Below, one piece after another: positions 1-10,069 of a stretch of 64,000 bases of DNA (positions within the stretch are counted from its first letter, which is position 1; every line of letters starts with the position of its first letter). The stretch is from Pirellulaceae bacterium (lineage in GTDB: Bacteria; Planctomycetota; Planctomycetia; Pirellulales; Pirellulaceae). Location: positions 930,001-994,000 of the forward strand of contig JAHBXS010000001.1 of assembly GCA_019636375.1 (NCBI GenBank). The letters run 5' to 3'. The position numbers were made by a program, and so were the translations under genes. A model generated the notes under the pieces. The model was not told the origin of the DNA. It did no database searches and worked only from the letters and a program-made list of their open reading frames with translations.

Positions 1-233
1 GTTGCGGTGTGTTCAATTCAAATTGGGAATTGGTCGGACTTGTATGTGTCATCACGGTAGGTGACGGTCCCGCCATCGCATTGGATTCAATGGCAGAGGA
101 TTTGGTCGAGGAAGAAAATTCCGACGACGATGTTGCGGAGGAAGAAGACGATTTCGGTTTCGACATTACCGCTATCGTCGTCCGCTTGGCAGTACCTTGG
201 AGTGCGCTCAAGGACTTGTTCAGCAATGAATAG
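1..233 (+). CDS. C-terminal fragment of an acidic protein, unrecognised
   Basis: This reading frame is open to the left edge of the window and ends at a TAG at 231-233, so only the last roughly 76 residues are present. It holds a strongly acidic stretch (runs of Glu and Asp around 100-160) followed by a short hydrophobic, valine-rich tail ending in FSNE. A GTG at position 9 could be a start, but no ribosome binding site can be judged so close to the edge, and a longer gene truncated by the window is more likely. I do not recognise the family. The next gene starts about 75 bp downstream on the same strand. Confidence 0.45.
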   Translation, partial: CGVFNSNWELVGLVCVITVGDGPAIALDSMAEDLVEEENSDDDVAEEEDDFGFDITAIVVRLAVPWSALKDLFSNE

Positions 234-309
234 GGTAGTCTGTTAGGCATGGCAAGGTCAAATGTCAATCCATGTCTATGAAAACTTTTATTGACCGAGG
301 AGCTTGAGA

Positions 310-1422
310 ATGGGTTGGTCTTGGAGAATCGGGAAGATCGCGGGGATCGACATCTTCGTGCATTTCACATTCTTTATTTTGCTTGGATGGATCGGCATCT
401 CGTATTATCTCAAAGAAGGGAATTGGGGGCAGGCCCTGTACGGTTTGGCATTTATCCTGACCTTGTTTGGAATCGTCGTGCTGCATGAATTGGGGCACGC
501 CTTGGCAGCGCGACGATATGGCATTCCGACTCGCGACATTACACTTTTGCCGATCGGAGGTGTCGCGAGATTGGAGCGAATGCCCGAGCGACCGGAGCAA
601 GAATTAGTGGTTGCCTTGGCAGGCCCGGCTGTGAACGTGGTGTTGGCGATCGGATTGTTTTTGGTTTTGTGGTTTGGTAACGCGATTGGATCGGCGGAGA
701 ATTTTTTCAAGGTCGCATCCGAAAGTTTTATTGGGCAAATGTTCGCCGTGAACGTGATATTGGCAATATTTAATATGCTGCCAGCCTTTCCAATGGATGG
801 AGGACGAGTTCTCCGTGCGATTTTAGCGATGAACATGGATTACGCTCAGGCTACACGAATTGCGGCTGTGGTTGGCCAAACAATGGCTTTGTTGTTCGGC
901 TTTTTGGGTCTGTTCGGAAATCCCCTCCTCATTTTTATCGCATTGTTTGTCTGGATGGGCGCTGCCAATGAGTCAGGCATGGTGCAAATACGATCTGCTT
1001 TGGCCGGATTACCGGTGAAAGTGGCGATGATCACCGACTTTAAGTCTCTCGCACCTGAGGATTCACTGGAACTTGCTACTGATTATGTACTGGCAGGTTT
1101 TCAACAAGATTTTCCGGTGGTTGATGGTGATGAACAGGTTGTTGGGATCTTAACGCGTCGTAAAATGATTGAAGGATTGTCGCGGCCCGGCGGAACGACA
1201 ACTGTTGGCGAGATGATGATTCGGGAGTTTCGCACTGCGGAACCCGGCGAGATGTTAGAATCGGCAATCGTTCGATTACAAGACGGCCTTCATCAAACGA
1301 TTCCAATATTGCAGCATGGGAGACTCGTGGGGTTACTTAACTCGGAGAATCTCAGCGAGTTCCTGATGATTCGTGAATCGACGCGGGCGGCCAATCAACG
1401 GAACCGCCGACTACATTTGTAG
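310..1422 (+). CDS. Site-2 protease family (M50) membrane metalloprotease with CBS pair
   Basis: This is an intramembrane zinc metalloprotease of the M50 (S2P/SpoIVFB-like) family, which cleaves membrane-embedded substrates such as anti-sigma factors. The zinc motif HELGH lies at about residues 59-63 within a hydrophobic segment. The second motif, NMLPAFPMDGGR, sits near residues 155-166 and supplies the third ligand Asp. Six or so hydrophobic segments fill the first 230 residues. The last 120 residues resemble a CBS-domain pair (for example FPVVDGDEQVVGILTR), a usual ligand-sensing appendage of this subfamily. I chose ATG 310 because GAGGAG at 297-302 is 7 nt upstream; the in-frame TTG at 304 is too close to that site. 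The substrate is unknown. Confidence 0.88.
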   Translation: MGWSWRIGKIAGIDIFVHFTFFILLGWIGISYYLKEGNWGQALYGLAFILTLFGIVVLHELGHALAARRYGIPTRDITLLPIGGVARLERMPERPEQELVVALAGPAVNVVLAIGLFLVLWFGNAIGSAENFFKVASESFIGQMFAVNVILAIFNMLPAFPMDGGRVLRAILAMNMDYAQATRIAAVVGQTMALLFGFLGLFGNPLLIFIALFVWMGAANESGMVQIRSALAGLPVKVAMITDFKSLAPEDSLELATDYVLAGFQQDFPVVDGDEQVVGILTRRKMIEGLSRPGGTTTVGEMMIREFRTAEPGEMLESAIVRLQDGLHQTIPILQHGRLVGLLNSENLSEFLMIRESTRAANQRNRRLHL

Positions 1423-1521
1423 ATGGCTTGGGAACTAAATCGAAACCAAAAGCGTCTATACCGCATTGCTTGTCCGTTAGATACGCAAAACCAATTACCC
1501 GTCATATCTCCTTGAACCCGT

Positions 1522-4500
1522 GTGATCGCGATGTTATTTAAGACTTGGATGGCGCTCGGAACGATTTCTGTAGCGTTGCTTGGCAGTTTCAGCATCTGGG
1601 GAAATTTTGAACGGGAGCATAAACACGTGATGCAAGAAGACCGAAAAGCTGCCCAGAAACTGATGCAGGACGGCAATTATCGCGAGTCTTTAGATTTGTA
1701 TCTAAAACTTTCGCGAAACCCGAATTCGAACGACAAGGAGTTGGCGGAAGATTGGGGCTACATTGTCCAAAATCTGAACAATCTCTCGCAAATCCAGCAG
1801 TTTGATGGCCTGGTTGAAGAGTTCTTCGAATTGCATGCGACCAAGCCGCATTTTTTGCTGAGTCTCGCCACCAGTTTTCAGTCCATTGGAAACTACGGCT
1901 ACGTCACGGCGGGAAATTTTCAACGCGGTGACGCGCGGGGTAGTGGCCAGTGGGTCAATTGCACAAGACGAGATCGTGTGCGGGCCCTGCAAATTTTACG
2001 TAATGCAGAAGCGGTTGTGATGGCGGCCGATGACCTAGCCCTTCAGGTCGCCTATTTTTCTCGTCTGGCGGATTTTGTGAGTTGGAATATTCGCTACGGC
2101 GAATCATGGCGGTTCCAGGAATTGACGGACCTCGGAGCTTTGCCAGATTTTGAGGAAGGCGGCTGGGGTTGGCGTGGACGATGGGGCGGTGGTTGGGGTG
2201 GTGAATCACGCGGTGCGCCTGTGGACGTTGACGGGAACCCAGTAATTTACGCGATTCCAGAATCTTGGGACGCGGCCAAAAATGATGGTGAGCGATGGCG
2301 TTTCGCCTTAGAGGCAGCCGCCAAATTAAGTCCACAAAAACGTCTCGAAGCCGACTGGACGTTTGCGAGTTTTATGCACGAGCAATTCGGCGTTCAAACA
2401 ATGGCTCAATGGGGCAGCTTTTTCGCTCCGCGAGTCGAAGCCGAGTCGGATGACGGACGACCACAAAAAGATAGCCCTTATGCCGTCAGTACCCTGACCG
2501 ACGAAGAGACAATCGCCAAACTTGCGACCGGCGTAAAACGTTTCAAATTACCGGCCGATTTCAACCCGGTTCTGCTATTCCAAAAAATCGCAGCAAACTC
2601 AGGTACTTATCAAACCAATGCAATAGAGCAACTTGCCAATCTCTACCAAGACCGACAGCAGTATCCCCGCGCTGCAGAATTTTGGCGCAAGCTGATTGAA
2701 CTGACCAATTCTGATGGGTATCGCGACCTACTAGCGCAAGTCGTTGACCCTTGGGGACGTTTTGAAACGGTGGGAGTGCAACCGGCGGGAACTGGAGCGA
2801 AACTGGAATACCGCTTCCGCAATGGCAAAGAAGTGCAGTTGTCGGCAAGAAAAGTCGACATGGATCGACTTCTCAAGGACACCATCGACTACCTAAAAAC
2901 GAAACCTCGCGAGTTGGATTGGCAACGTTTGCAGTTTTCCTCAGTCGCTCACAGCATTTTGCAAAAGGACATGCAAAAGTATGTCGGAGCCGAAGTCGCC
3001 AACTGGAATGTCCCCTTGGAGCCACGCCCGAATCACTTCGATCGACGAATCACCATTACGACCCCGCTACAAAATGCCGGAGCCTATTTGGTCCAAGCCA
3101 AAATGGCGAATGGCAACGAAAGCCACATTGTCGTGTTTGTCGAAGACACTGCGATTTTCCGCAAATCGATTGATGGAAAATGGCTCTACTTCGTGGGCGA
3201 TGCGGTAACGGGGCAACCCATTGCGAATGCGAACGTCGAGTTTTTCGGCTGGAAACACGTTTGGGATAATCGCGGTCGTAATCACCAAATCGAGATTGGC
3301 AACTTCGCGGAAAAAACCGACCGCGAAGGGTTTGTCGAAGCGAATCCGAAGCTGATGGTGAACGACATGAGCTGGATCGCCGTTGCCCGAAGTGGCGGGC
3401 GCATGGCATACCTAGGATTTTCCGGGGGCTGGGTGGGAAATTATGGTAGCGAGCGGTTGAGTGGCATTAAAACTTACGGCATCACCGACCGCCCAATTTA
3501 TCGCCCTAACCAAGACGTGAAATTTAAATTCTGGATTCGTGATACGTCCTACGCTCCGGTTGATAAACAACCTTTTGCCGGTCAGTCGGTCATTGTCAAA
3601 CTTTTAGACCCACAAGGAACCGAGCTGACAACGGTTAACAAAACAGCGGACGAGTTTGGCGGGGTTGACGGCGAGTATCGCCTTGCTGACGGAGCCGCGC
3701 TCGGAACTTATCGCCTTCTGATTATGGATAGCGAGAACCGACGCCGAGGTCTGTACTCGGAAATTCGATTTCAGGTTGAAGAGTACAAAAAACCCGAATT
3801 CGAAGTGACGGTGACTCCGCCTGAAAAGCCTGTCCGATTAGGAGATAAAGTCCCCGTCAAAATCGAGGCGAATTATTTCTTCGGAGGGGCCGTTCAAGAA
3901 GGAACCGTTTCTTACAAAGTCCACCGTACCAAAAAAGACCAACGCTGGTACCCGATCCGCCCCTGGGATTGGCTATACGGAAATGGCTATTGGTGGTTTA
4001 CGGCCGACTACGATTGGTACCCAGGTTTTAAGACTTGGGGTTGCCTCGCACCGATGCCTTGGTGGTGGGGGCATAATCCCGATCCCCCCGAATTAGTTCT
4101 TGATATCGAAACCAAAATCGGCCCCGATGGAACCGTCGAGTTTGAAATCGATACGGCACTCGCCAAAGAAATTCATGGCGACAGCGACCATGAATACCAA
4201 ATCACCGCCGAAGTCGTTGATGCCTCGCGACGCACCATCGTCGGCAGCGGCTCAGTGATCGTGACCCGCCGTCCCTTTGCGGTTTACATTTGGCCCAGTC
4301 GCGGATACTCCCGAGTCGGTGATGCGATCGAACTCGAAATGATGGCCCGCACGGCCGATGGAAAAGGTGTCGCTGGTTCGGGTAAATTATCGCTGTTCAA
4401 AATCACTTACGCAGCCGACGGAACACCGACGGAAACGCCGATGCAATCCTGGGATGTGGACACCGACGAATCTGGATCGGCGCGGCAAACGATCAAGGCC

Positions 4501-7500
4501 ACCGAGCCAGGTCAATTCCGCGTGGCCTACTCGGTGACCTCCGCCGAAGGCGATTCGGTCGAAGGCGGTTACGTTATCAACGTTATTGGCGATGGTTTCG
4601 ATAGTGCCAACTTCCGTTACAACGATTTGGAAATCCTGACCGACAAAGCCGAATATGCTCCCGGCGACAAAGTGAAATTACTGATCAATACGAACCGAGC
4701 GGACTCTTTCGTCTTGTTGTGGCTCCGTCCGGCGTCGATCTACAAGGCGCGACCGGTCGTGTTGAGACTTAATGGCAAAAGCACGACTTACGAATTCGAA
4801 GTGAACCAAGACGACATGCCCAACTTCTTCGTGGAAGCCACTACGTTGTCGGGTGCCAAACTTCACGAAGTAGTGAAAGAAGTCATCGTTCCTCCAGCCA
4901 AAAAAGTGGTCAATGTCGAGGTTTTACCGACAGCGACCAGTGTCCTACCTGGCGAGGAAACCAAGGTCGAATTGCGTCTGACCGATATTGACGGGCGTCC
5001 ATTCCAAGGTTCACTCGTCATGACCATGTACGACCGCGCCGTGGAGTATATATCTGGCGGTTCTAACGTGCCCGACATTCAAGCCCACTTCTGGAAGTGG
5101 AAGCGGAGTCACAACCCATCTACTGAGCACAGCCTCTCTCGCTTTGCCGGAAACCTCGTCCGGGAAGGCCAGAATTGGATGAACAACTTAGGAATCTTCG
5201 GGAACATCTCGGCCGACGCTGGATTGGATGGCGACATTGCGGGAGAGCCCGAAATGCTGGCGATGCCCTCAATGAGCATGGACGATGGCGCCCCAGCAGG
5301 CAGAGCGATGTCTCAGGAAGCAGGAAAACCTCAAGCCATGCGAAAAAACGCGGCGACTTTCGGGCTTGCTGGAGGTGGAAGGGCTGATTTTAACATGGCA
5401 GGTGGGGAACAGGGTGAACAAGGCCTCGCCGCACCCACCGTTCGCCGCGAGTTTGCCGATGCGGCGTTCTGGAGCGTCTCGCTGAAACCCAACAGCGACG
5501 GAATCGCCGAGGCGACCATCAAGATGCCTGAAAACCTGACCGCTTGGAAAGTTCGCACTTGGGCACTCGGCCCGCAAACCGAAGTTGGCGAAGGGACTGC
5601 CGAAATCAAAACCGCGAAGAACATCATGGTGCGGTTGCAAGCTCCTCGGTTCTTCGTAGAAAAAGACGAAGTCGTCCTGTCGGCGGTCGTTCATAACTAC
5701 CTGGAGGAAAACAAAACCACTCGCGTGACCCTCGACCTCGGCGGTGACGAACTCGAAACCAGCGCCAGTCGCGAAGTTACGGTTGATATCCCCGCCGGTG
5801 GGGAAACTCGCGTCGATTGGCGGGTCCGCGTCGTTCGTGAGGGAACGGCAAAGATCACGATGGCGGCACTGACCGATGTCGAATCCGATGCGATGGAAAT
5901 GTCGTTCCCAGTCTTTGTACACGGCATGCTAAAGACGGATTCGTACAGCGGCATTGTTCGCGACGGCACCGAGTCGATTTCGTTTGACATCAACGTGCCC
6001 GCCGAGCGGCGACCAGATCAATCTCACCTAGAAGTCCGTTTTTCACCGACCCTGGCCGGCGCAATGGTTGATGCTTTGCCCTACTTGGTCGATTACCCCT
6101 ACGGTTGCACGGAGCAGACCCTCAATCGCTTCATCCCCACCGTCATCACGCATGACATCTTGAAGCGGATGAATTTGGACCTCACCGCGATTCGCGACAA
6201 ACAAGTTAACCTGAATCCGCAAGAGATCGGTGATGCACGCGACCGCGCCCAAAGATGGCAACAGGTCACGCGCCGCAACCCGGTGTTCGATCCGGCAGAA
6301 GTCGAATTGATGACCAAGCAAGGAGTTAAGGACCTGACCGCGATGCAAAACAGCGATGGCGGTTGGGGTTGGTTCTCCGGTCACAATGAAAGAAGTTTCC
6401 CCCACACGACTTCGGTGGTCGTTCACGGCTTGCAATTGGCCCAGCAACGAGGGATCGCTTTGGTTCCCGGCATGTTGGAACGGGGGCTGGAATGGCTCAA
6501 AAATTATCAAGCCGAACAGTTGCGACTGCTCGCCGAATGGGATCGCTTGGAGAAGCTCGATCGCGAGAAATGGCCCAAAAACCCGCATTACAAAGTCAGC
6601 GCGGATAACTTAGACGCCTTTATCTACATGATCCTGCTCGAAGCCGATTTTCTCGACGCGAAAATGGGTGACTACTTGTTCCGTGATCGTCTGAAGCTGT
6701 CGCTGTATGGACAAGCTCTGGCTGGGCTCGCCTTCGACAAACAACAAGCGGTTGAACGCCGTGATCAAGTCATCCGCAACATCGATCAGTTCATGAAATA
6801 CGACGAGGAAAATCAATCGGCGTTTATCGATCTGCCGAACCAAACCTACTGGTGGTTCTGGTACGGAAACTCGATTGAGGCGAACGCGTTCTATTTGAAA
6901 CTGTTGTCGCGAGTGAATCCTCAAGACCCCAAGGCGGCGGGCTTGGTCAAGTACTTACTCAATAATCGTCGCCATGCGACCTACTGGAGCAGCACCCGAG
7001 ATACGGCGTACTGCATCGAGGCTCTGGCGGAGTTCATGGAGCGAAGTGGCGAGACCGACCCGAACATGACCGTTGAGATTTTGATCGACGGAGTGGTCAA
7101 ACAAGCCGTCGAGATTACCCCACAAGTTTTGTTCCAATTCAACAACGCCTTTGTGCTCTCAGGAAGCGAATTGACCGACGGCAAGCACACCGTTGAAATT
7201 CGCCGACAGGGCAAGGGGAACGTCTACGCGAACGCCTATCTCACGAATTTCACTTTGGAAGACGATATCGCGGCTGCCGGATTGGAAATCAAGGTCGAGC
7301 GTCAGTTCTATCGCTTGGAGCAAATCAAAGACGCCAAGGAAAACGTCGCGGGGTCGCGAGGTCAAGTTGTTGGGCAAGCGGTTGAAAAATACAAACGTGT
7401 GCCACTCAAGAATTGGGACGAAGTAAAAAGTGGCGACTTGATCGAAATCGAACTCGAAATTGATTCCAAGAACGATTACGAGTACGTCGTGTTCGAGGAC

Positions 7501-7776
7501 ATGAAGGTCGCCGGCACCGAGCCGGTCGACTTGCGTAGCGGTTACTTGACGGGAGCCTTCAGAGCCTACATCGAGTTCCGCGATGAACGCGTCGCCTTTT
7601 TCACACGGCAACTTGGCCAAGGCAAACACAGTGTCAGTTACCGAGTCCGTGCCGAAATCCCCGGTCGTTTCAGTGCTCTGCCAACCAAGGCTTGGGCCAT
7701 GTACGCACCGGAACTCAGGGCGAACTCAAGCGAAATGAAGTTAACAATCGAAGAATCAGACCGCACGGCACGATAA
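1522..7776 (+). CDS. Bacterial alpha-2-macroglobulin family protein, thioester type
   Basis: This is a 2,084-residue macroglobulin, longer than the roughly 1,650 residues of typical enterobacterial YfhM. These proteins trap foreign proteases: cleavage of a bait region exposes a reactive thioester. A hydrophobic N-terminal segment suggests export or anchoring. An MG2-like stretch (ITDRPIYRPNQDV) lies near residue 650, an A2M core (AFWSVSLKPNSDG, then ENLTAWKVRTWA) at about 1310-1395, and the thioester motif PYGCTEQ with Cys1529 and Gln1532 inside a helical thioester domain. A low-complexity Met/Gly/Ala segment at about 1243-1310, just before the A2M core, sits where a bait region is expected. 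Unusual inserts are a Gly/Trp-rich stretch near 210-230 and a Trp/Tyr-rich one near 810-855. Start may be GTG 1522 or ATG 1531; neither has a clear ribosome binding site. Confidence 0.9.
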   Translation: MIAMLFKTWMALGTISVALLGSFSIWGNFEREHKHVMQEDRKAAQKLMQDGNYRESLDLYLKLSRNPNSNDKELAEDWGYIVQNLNNLSQIQQFDGLVEEFFELHATKPHFLLSLATSFQSIGNYGYVTAGNFQRGDARGSGQWVNCTRRDRVRALQILRNAEAVVMAADDLALQVAYFSRLADFVSWNIRYGESWRFQELTDLGALPDFEEGGWGWRGRWGGGWGGESRGAPVDVDGNPVIYAIPESWDAAKNDGERWRFALEAAAKLSPQKRLEADWTFASFMHEQFGVQTMAQWGSFFAPRVEAESDDGRPQKDSPYAVSTLTDEETIAKLATGVKRFKLPADFNPVLLFQKIAANSGTYQTNAIEQLANLYQDRQQYPRAAEFWRKLIELTNSDGYRDLLAQVVDPWGRFETVGVQPAGTGAKLEYRFRNGKEVQLSARKVDMDRLLKDTIDYLKTKPRELDWQRLQFSSVAHSILQKDMQKYVGAEVANWNVPLEPRPNHFDRRITITTPLQNAGAYLVQAKMANGNESHIVVFVEDTAIFRKSIDGKWLYFVGDAVTGQPIANANVEFFGWKHVWDNRGRNHQIEIGNFAEKTDREGFVEANPKLMVNDMSWIAVARSGGRMAYLGFSGGWVGNYGSERLSGIKTYGITDRPIYRPNQDVKFKFWIRDTSYAPVDKQPFAGQSVIVKLLDPQGTELTTVNKTADEFGGVDGEYRLADGAALGTYRLLIMDSENRRRGLYSEIRFQVEEYKKPEFEVTVTPPEKPVRLGDKVPVKIEANYFFGGAVQEGTVSYKVHRTKKDQRWYPIRPWDWLYGNGYWWFTADYDWYPGFKTWGCLAPMPWWWGHNPDPPELVLDIETKIGPDGTVEFEIDTALAKEIHGDSDHEYQITAEVVDASRRTIVGSGSVIVTRRPFAVYIWPSRGYSRVGDAIELEMMARTADGKGVAGSGKLSLFKITYAADGTPTETPMQSWDVDTDESGSARQTIKATEPGQFRVAYSVTSAEGDSVEGGYVINVIGDGFDSANFRYNDLEILTDKAEYAPGDKVKLLINTNRADSFVLLWLRPASIYKARPVVLRLNGKSTTYEFEVNQDDMPNFFVEATTLSGAKLHEVVKEVIVPPAKKVVNVEVLPTATSVLPGEETKVELRLTDIDGRPFQGSLVMTMYDRAVEYISGGSNVPDIQAHFWKWKRSHNPSTEHSLSRFAGNLVREGQNWMNNLGIFGNISADAGLDGDIAGEPEMLAMPSMSMDDGAPAGRAMSQEAGKPQAMRKNAATFGLAGGGRADFNMAGGEQGEQGLAAPTVRREFADAAFWSVSLKPNSDGIAEATIKMPENLTAWKVRTWALGPQTEVGEGTAEIKTAKNIMVRLQAPRFFVEKDEVVLSAVVHNYLEENKTTRVTLDLGGDELETSASREVTVDIPAGGETRVDWRVRVVREGTAKITMAALTDVESDAMEMSFPVFVHGMLKTDSYSGIVRDGTESISFDINVPAERRPDQSHLEVRFSPTLAGAMVDALPYLVDYPYGCTEQTLNRFIPTVITHDILKRMNLDLTAIRDKQVNLNPQEIGDARDRAQRWQQVTRRNPVFDPAEVELMTKQGVKDLTAMQNSDGGWGWFSGHNERSFPHTTSVVVHGLQLAQQRGIALVPGMLERGLEWLKNYQAEQLRLLAEWDRLEKLDREKWPKNPHYKVSADNLDAFIYMILLEADFLDAKMGDYLFRDRLKLSLYGQALAGLAFDKQQAVERRDQVIRNIDQFMKYDEENQSAFIDLPNQTYWWFWYGNSIEANAFYLKLLSRVNPQDPKAAGLVKYLLNNRRHATYWSSTRDTAYCIEALAEFMERSGETDPNMTVEILIDGVVKQAVEITPQVLFQFNNAFVLSGSELTDGKHTVEIRRQGKGNVYANAYLTNFTLEDDIAAAGLEIKVERQFYRLEQIKDAKENVAGSRGQVVGQAVEKYKRVPLKNWDEVKSGDLIEIELEIDSKNDYEYVVFEDMKVAGTEPVDLRSGYLTGAFRAYIEFRDERVAFFTRQLGQGKHSVSYRVRAEIPGRFSALPTKAWAMYAPELRANSSEMKLTIEESDRTAR

Positions 7777-7800
7777 AGAAGCCCTAAAGTCAATAAGCGA

Positions 7801-7833
7801 AACGGCTCAACAACTCAGGTTGTCGAGCCGTTT
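7801..7833. terminator. Bidirectional hairpin between convergent genes
   Basis: AACGGCTCAACAAC (7801-7814) pairs with GTTGTCGAGCCGTT (7819-7832) with one mismatch and a TCAG loop, followed by TTTAGCTTT. It sits between the macroglobulin stop and the convergent methyltransferase stop, which overlaps its right edge, so it probably ends both transcripts. Confidence 0.65.
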
Positions 7834-8902
7834 AGCTTTGCCCGGTAGCGGAAACCACCCAATAACCACTGGCGGGTTCGTATTCGACGTTCGAGAACCA
7901 GCGGCTAAAGTTTTCGCGATACCAATCAACGTTTTTGGCAACGAAAAAAACTCGCCCATCGGCACGAACATTTTTGGCGGCCAGTTCACAAAAGATTTCG
8001 GCAATTCGAAAATTGGAGAAATACGGCGGGTTGGCGACCACCAAGTCAACGGGTTCTGACAACTTTAAGTCGCCACGATGATTGAGGATCACTTCCCAAG
8101 TCCCCGCTTGGTTGGCTGAAAAATTTCGGCTGGTGCAATCGACCCCGCGAGGGTTGCTGTCAATCGCCACGACGTGTCGCCCGGGAGCCCGCAAGCTTAA
8201 CCCCAAACCAACCGCACCACTTCCGCAACCGATATCTAAGATGCGTCGTTCGTCGTCGTTCAATTCGATATGATTGAGGAGTTGCCTTGCACCTACATCA
8301 AGTTTGCGATGGGCAAAGACGCCGGGGCGGGTTTGAATTTTGATCAAGCGGCCCTGGTCTCTGAAGACGACGTCGGCCCAGAAATTTTTGAGACTCTTGA
8401 GTTCTGTTGTTTTTTCGATGGACGCCACGACTGCTTTCTTGAATTCCACTAACTTGATGCTCTTGTTCAATGGGCGCAGTTGCTTGCGAATCCAGGCTTC
8501 TGAATGTTGTTCTCCAGAAATCAGCAGTTTCCCGCCAATGTCCAGTCCGGCATACGCCCCTTGGATCAAATCGCAAGCGAGAGATTCTTCACCGCTTCCA
8601 TCGAACGGAAGAAGGGCCATTTGGCACTTTCCAGCAGGCCAATCGGGTTGGCAACTGACCTCCAAATTCGCAATTTCTTCGTTTTGCGCTTCGATCGCAA
8701 TTGAATCTGCTTTATAGAGATCGAGTGAATGGCAAATGACTTTTGATTCAGTATGGAGTCGCGCATATTCACGAGCCAATTGCCCTCGGCCAATTGTGGT
8801 GGTCCAGACCGTCGTGGCGGGAATCTCGGCCGCGACCTGGAGCATCGCCCATTCGGTCGGTGGGATTGGAGGACGACTGTTGACATTTGAAGTACGCGAC
8901 AT
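7832..8902 (-). CDS. RsmC/RlmG-like class I SAM-dependent rRNA methyltransferase
   Basis: The C-terminal half holds a Rossmann methyltransferase with SAM motif LDIGCGSGAVGL and the exocyclic-amine catalytic motif VVANPPY, the NPPY signature used by enzymes that methylate the N2 of guanine in rRNA (RsmC on 16S, RlmG on 23S). The N-terminal half looks like the degenerate duplicated methyltransferase domain found in RsmC. At about 357 residues the length fits that two-domain arrangement. The frame stays open to a TTG at 8962; I prefer ATG 8902, but neither has an obvious ribosome binding site. The exact target base cannot be told from sequence. It is convergent with the macroglobulin gene. Confidence 0.8.
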   Translation of the reverse strand: MSRTSNVNSRPPIPPTEWAMLQVAAEIPATTVWTTTIGRGQLAREYARLHTESKVICHSLDLYKADSIAIEAQNEEIANLEVSCQPDWPAGKCQMALLPFDGSGEESLACDLIQGAYAGLDIGGKLLISGEQHSEAWIRKQLRPLNKSIKLVEFKKAVVASIEKTTELKSLKNFWADVVFRDQGRLIKIQTRPGVFAHRKLDVGARQLLNHIELNDDERRILDIGCGSGAVGLGLSLRAPGRHVVAIDSNPRGVDCTSRNFSANQAGTWEVILNHRGDLKLSEPVDLVVANPPYFSNFRIAEIFCELAAKNVRADGRVFFVAKNVDWYRENFSRWFSNVEYEPASGYWVVSATGQS

Positions 8903-9098
8903 CGCGGGGAAACCTTTATTCACGAGTGACAGAGTTGACTTGGAGGATTTAGGCACCCACAATAACCGGTAGAACTGGCTGCCGGTTCAGATGTTCAATA
9001 CCCACACTGGGCCGTTCAGAAAACATCTCCCGCCCCAATTTCAGCCTAGAGTTTAACAAACAAGATGAACGAGTTGGCGATGCCGCTGAAAGGAAAAA

Positions 9099-9575
9099 AT
9101 GACCACTGATTTTTCGCACTTAAACGAACACGGGGAGGCCAGAATTGTAGATATCGGAGAAAAACCAGTCTCCCTACGGCGTGCGATTGCCCAAGCAATT
9201 GTACGGATGCAGCCTGAAACCTTACGAAAAATTCAGGACCAAGAAATCGCCAAGGGGGATGTTTTGGCGACCGCACGCCTAGCTGGGATCATGGCCGGCA
9301 AGGAAACAAGTAGGTTGATTCCGCTGTGCCATCCGATTCGAATCGACTCGATAACGGTGGGGTTTGAGTTTACCTCCAGCACTGAAATTCTGGTTCAGGC
9401 AACCGTGCAGGCGACAGACCGAACCGGCGTCGAGATGGAGGCATTAGTGGCAGCTTCGATTGCAGCCCTCACCATTTACGACATGTGCAAAGGAATCGAC
9501 CGGGGAATGACCGTCTTGGAAACGAAACTGAATCAAAAAACCGGAGGCCTATCCGGTGACTGGAAATTCGTCTAG
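9099..9575 (+). CDS. moaC: Cyclic pyranopterin monophosphate synthase MoaC
   Basis: MoaC converts the 3',8-cyclo-GTP made by MoaA into cyclic pyranopterin monophosphate in molybdenum cofactor synthesis. The 158-residue length is typical. Family landmarks are visible: LCHP with the active-site histidine at about residues 76-79, GVEMEALVA at 110-118, YDMCK at 127-131 and a C-terminal KTGGLSGDW. It overlaps the convergent nrdR gene by 4 nt at the 3' end. No other moa gene is in the window, so the pathway genes are dispersed here. Confidence 0.96.
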   Translation: MTTDFSHLNEHGEARIVDIGEKPVSLRRAIAQAIVRMQPETLRKIQDQEIAKGDVLATARLAGIMAGKETSRLIPLCHPIRIDSITVGFEFTSSTEILVQATVQATDRTGVEMEALVAASIAALTIYDMCKGIDRGMTVLETKLNQKTGGLSGDWKFV

Positions 9576-10069
9576 TCATCCTCTCGAGTGTAGCGCCTTC
9601 TGGCACGCGAAACTTCACCACGGTTGAGCAATGGCTGGACTTCCTCCACTAAATCGTGAATGTCCTTGAATTTTCGATACACGCTGGCGAACCGGATGTA
9701 GGCTACGTGGTCGATTTCGGCGAGTTTTTCCATCAGTTTCTCGCCGATCTCACAACTTTCGATTTCCGTATCACCTTCCTCATAGATTTCGTGGAGGATT
9801 TCACGAATCACTCGTTCTACGGCCTCGGTTGGAACCGGGCGTTTCCACAAAGCCCTTTCTAAGCCATGCCTAATTTTTTCTGGGCTGAAAAGTTCCCTGG
9901 CGCCGTCACGTTTGACCACGCGGACCTCGACCTCGGCAACTCGTTCGTAGGTTGTGAAGCGTTTTTGGCACTGCTGGCACTCGCGACGGCGGCGGATAAC
10001 GAAACCATTTTCGCCAGCACGCGAGTCAATGACTTTGTCGTTATCGACGTTACAAAACGGACATTTCAT
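9572..10069 (-). CDS. nrdR: Transcriptional repressor NrdR
   Basis: NrdR represses ribonucleotide reductase genes in response to ATP/dATP. The 165-residue protein begins MKCPFC and carries the zinc-ribbon cysteines C3, C6, C31 and C34, a basic RRRREC stretch, then an ATP-cone from roughly residue 46 to 136. I chose ATG 10069 because family members start at the first residue of the zinc ribbon; a codon two residues upstream is also possible. It converges with moaC and overlaps it by 4 nt. No nrd reductase genes are present in the window. Confidence 0.96.
   Translation of the reverse strand: MKCPFCNVDNDKVIDSRAGENGFVIRRRRECQQCQKRFTTYERVAEVEVRVVKRDGARELFSPEKIRHGLERALWKRPVPTEAVERVIREILHEIYEEGDTEIESCEIGEKLMEKLAEIDHVAYIRFASVYRKFKDIHDLVEEVQPLLNRGEVSRARRRYTREDD

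Noticed and set aside
5269..5922. 217-codon frame antisense to the macroglobulin
   Set aside because: Composition is what the complement of a strongly coding strand gives; the sense frame has continuous A2M features.
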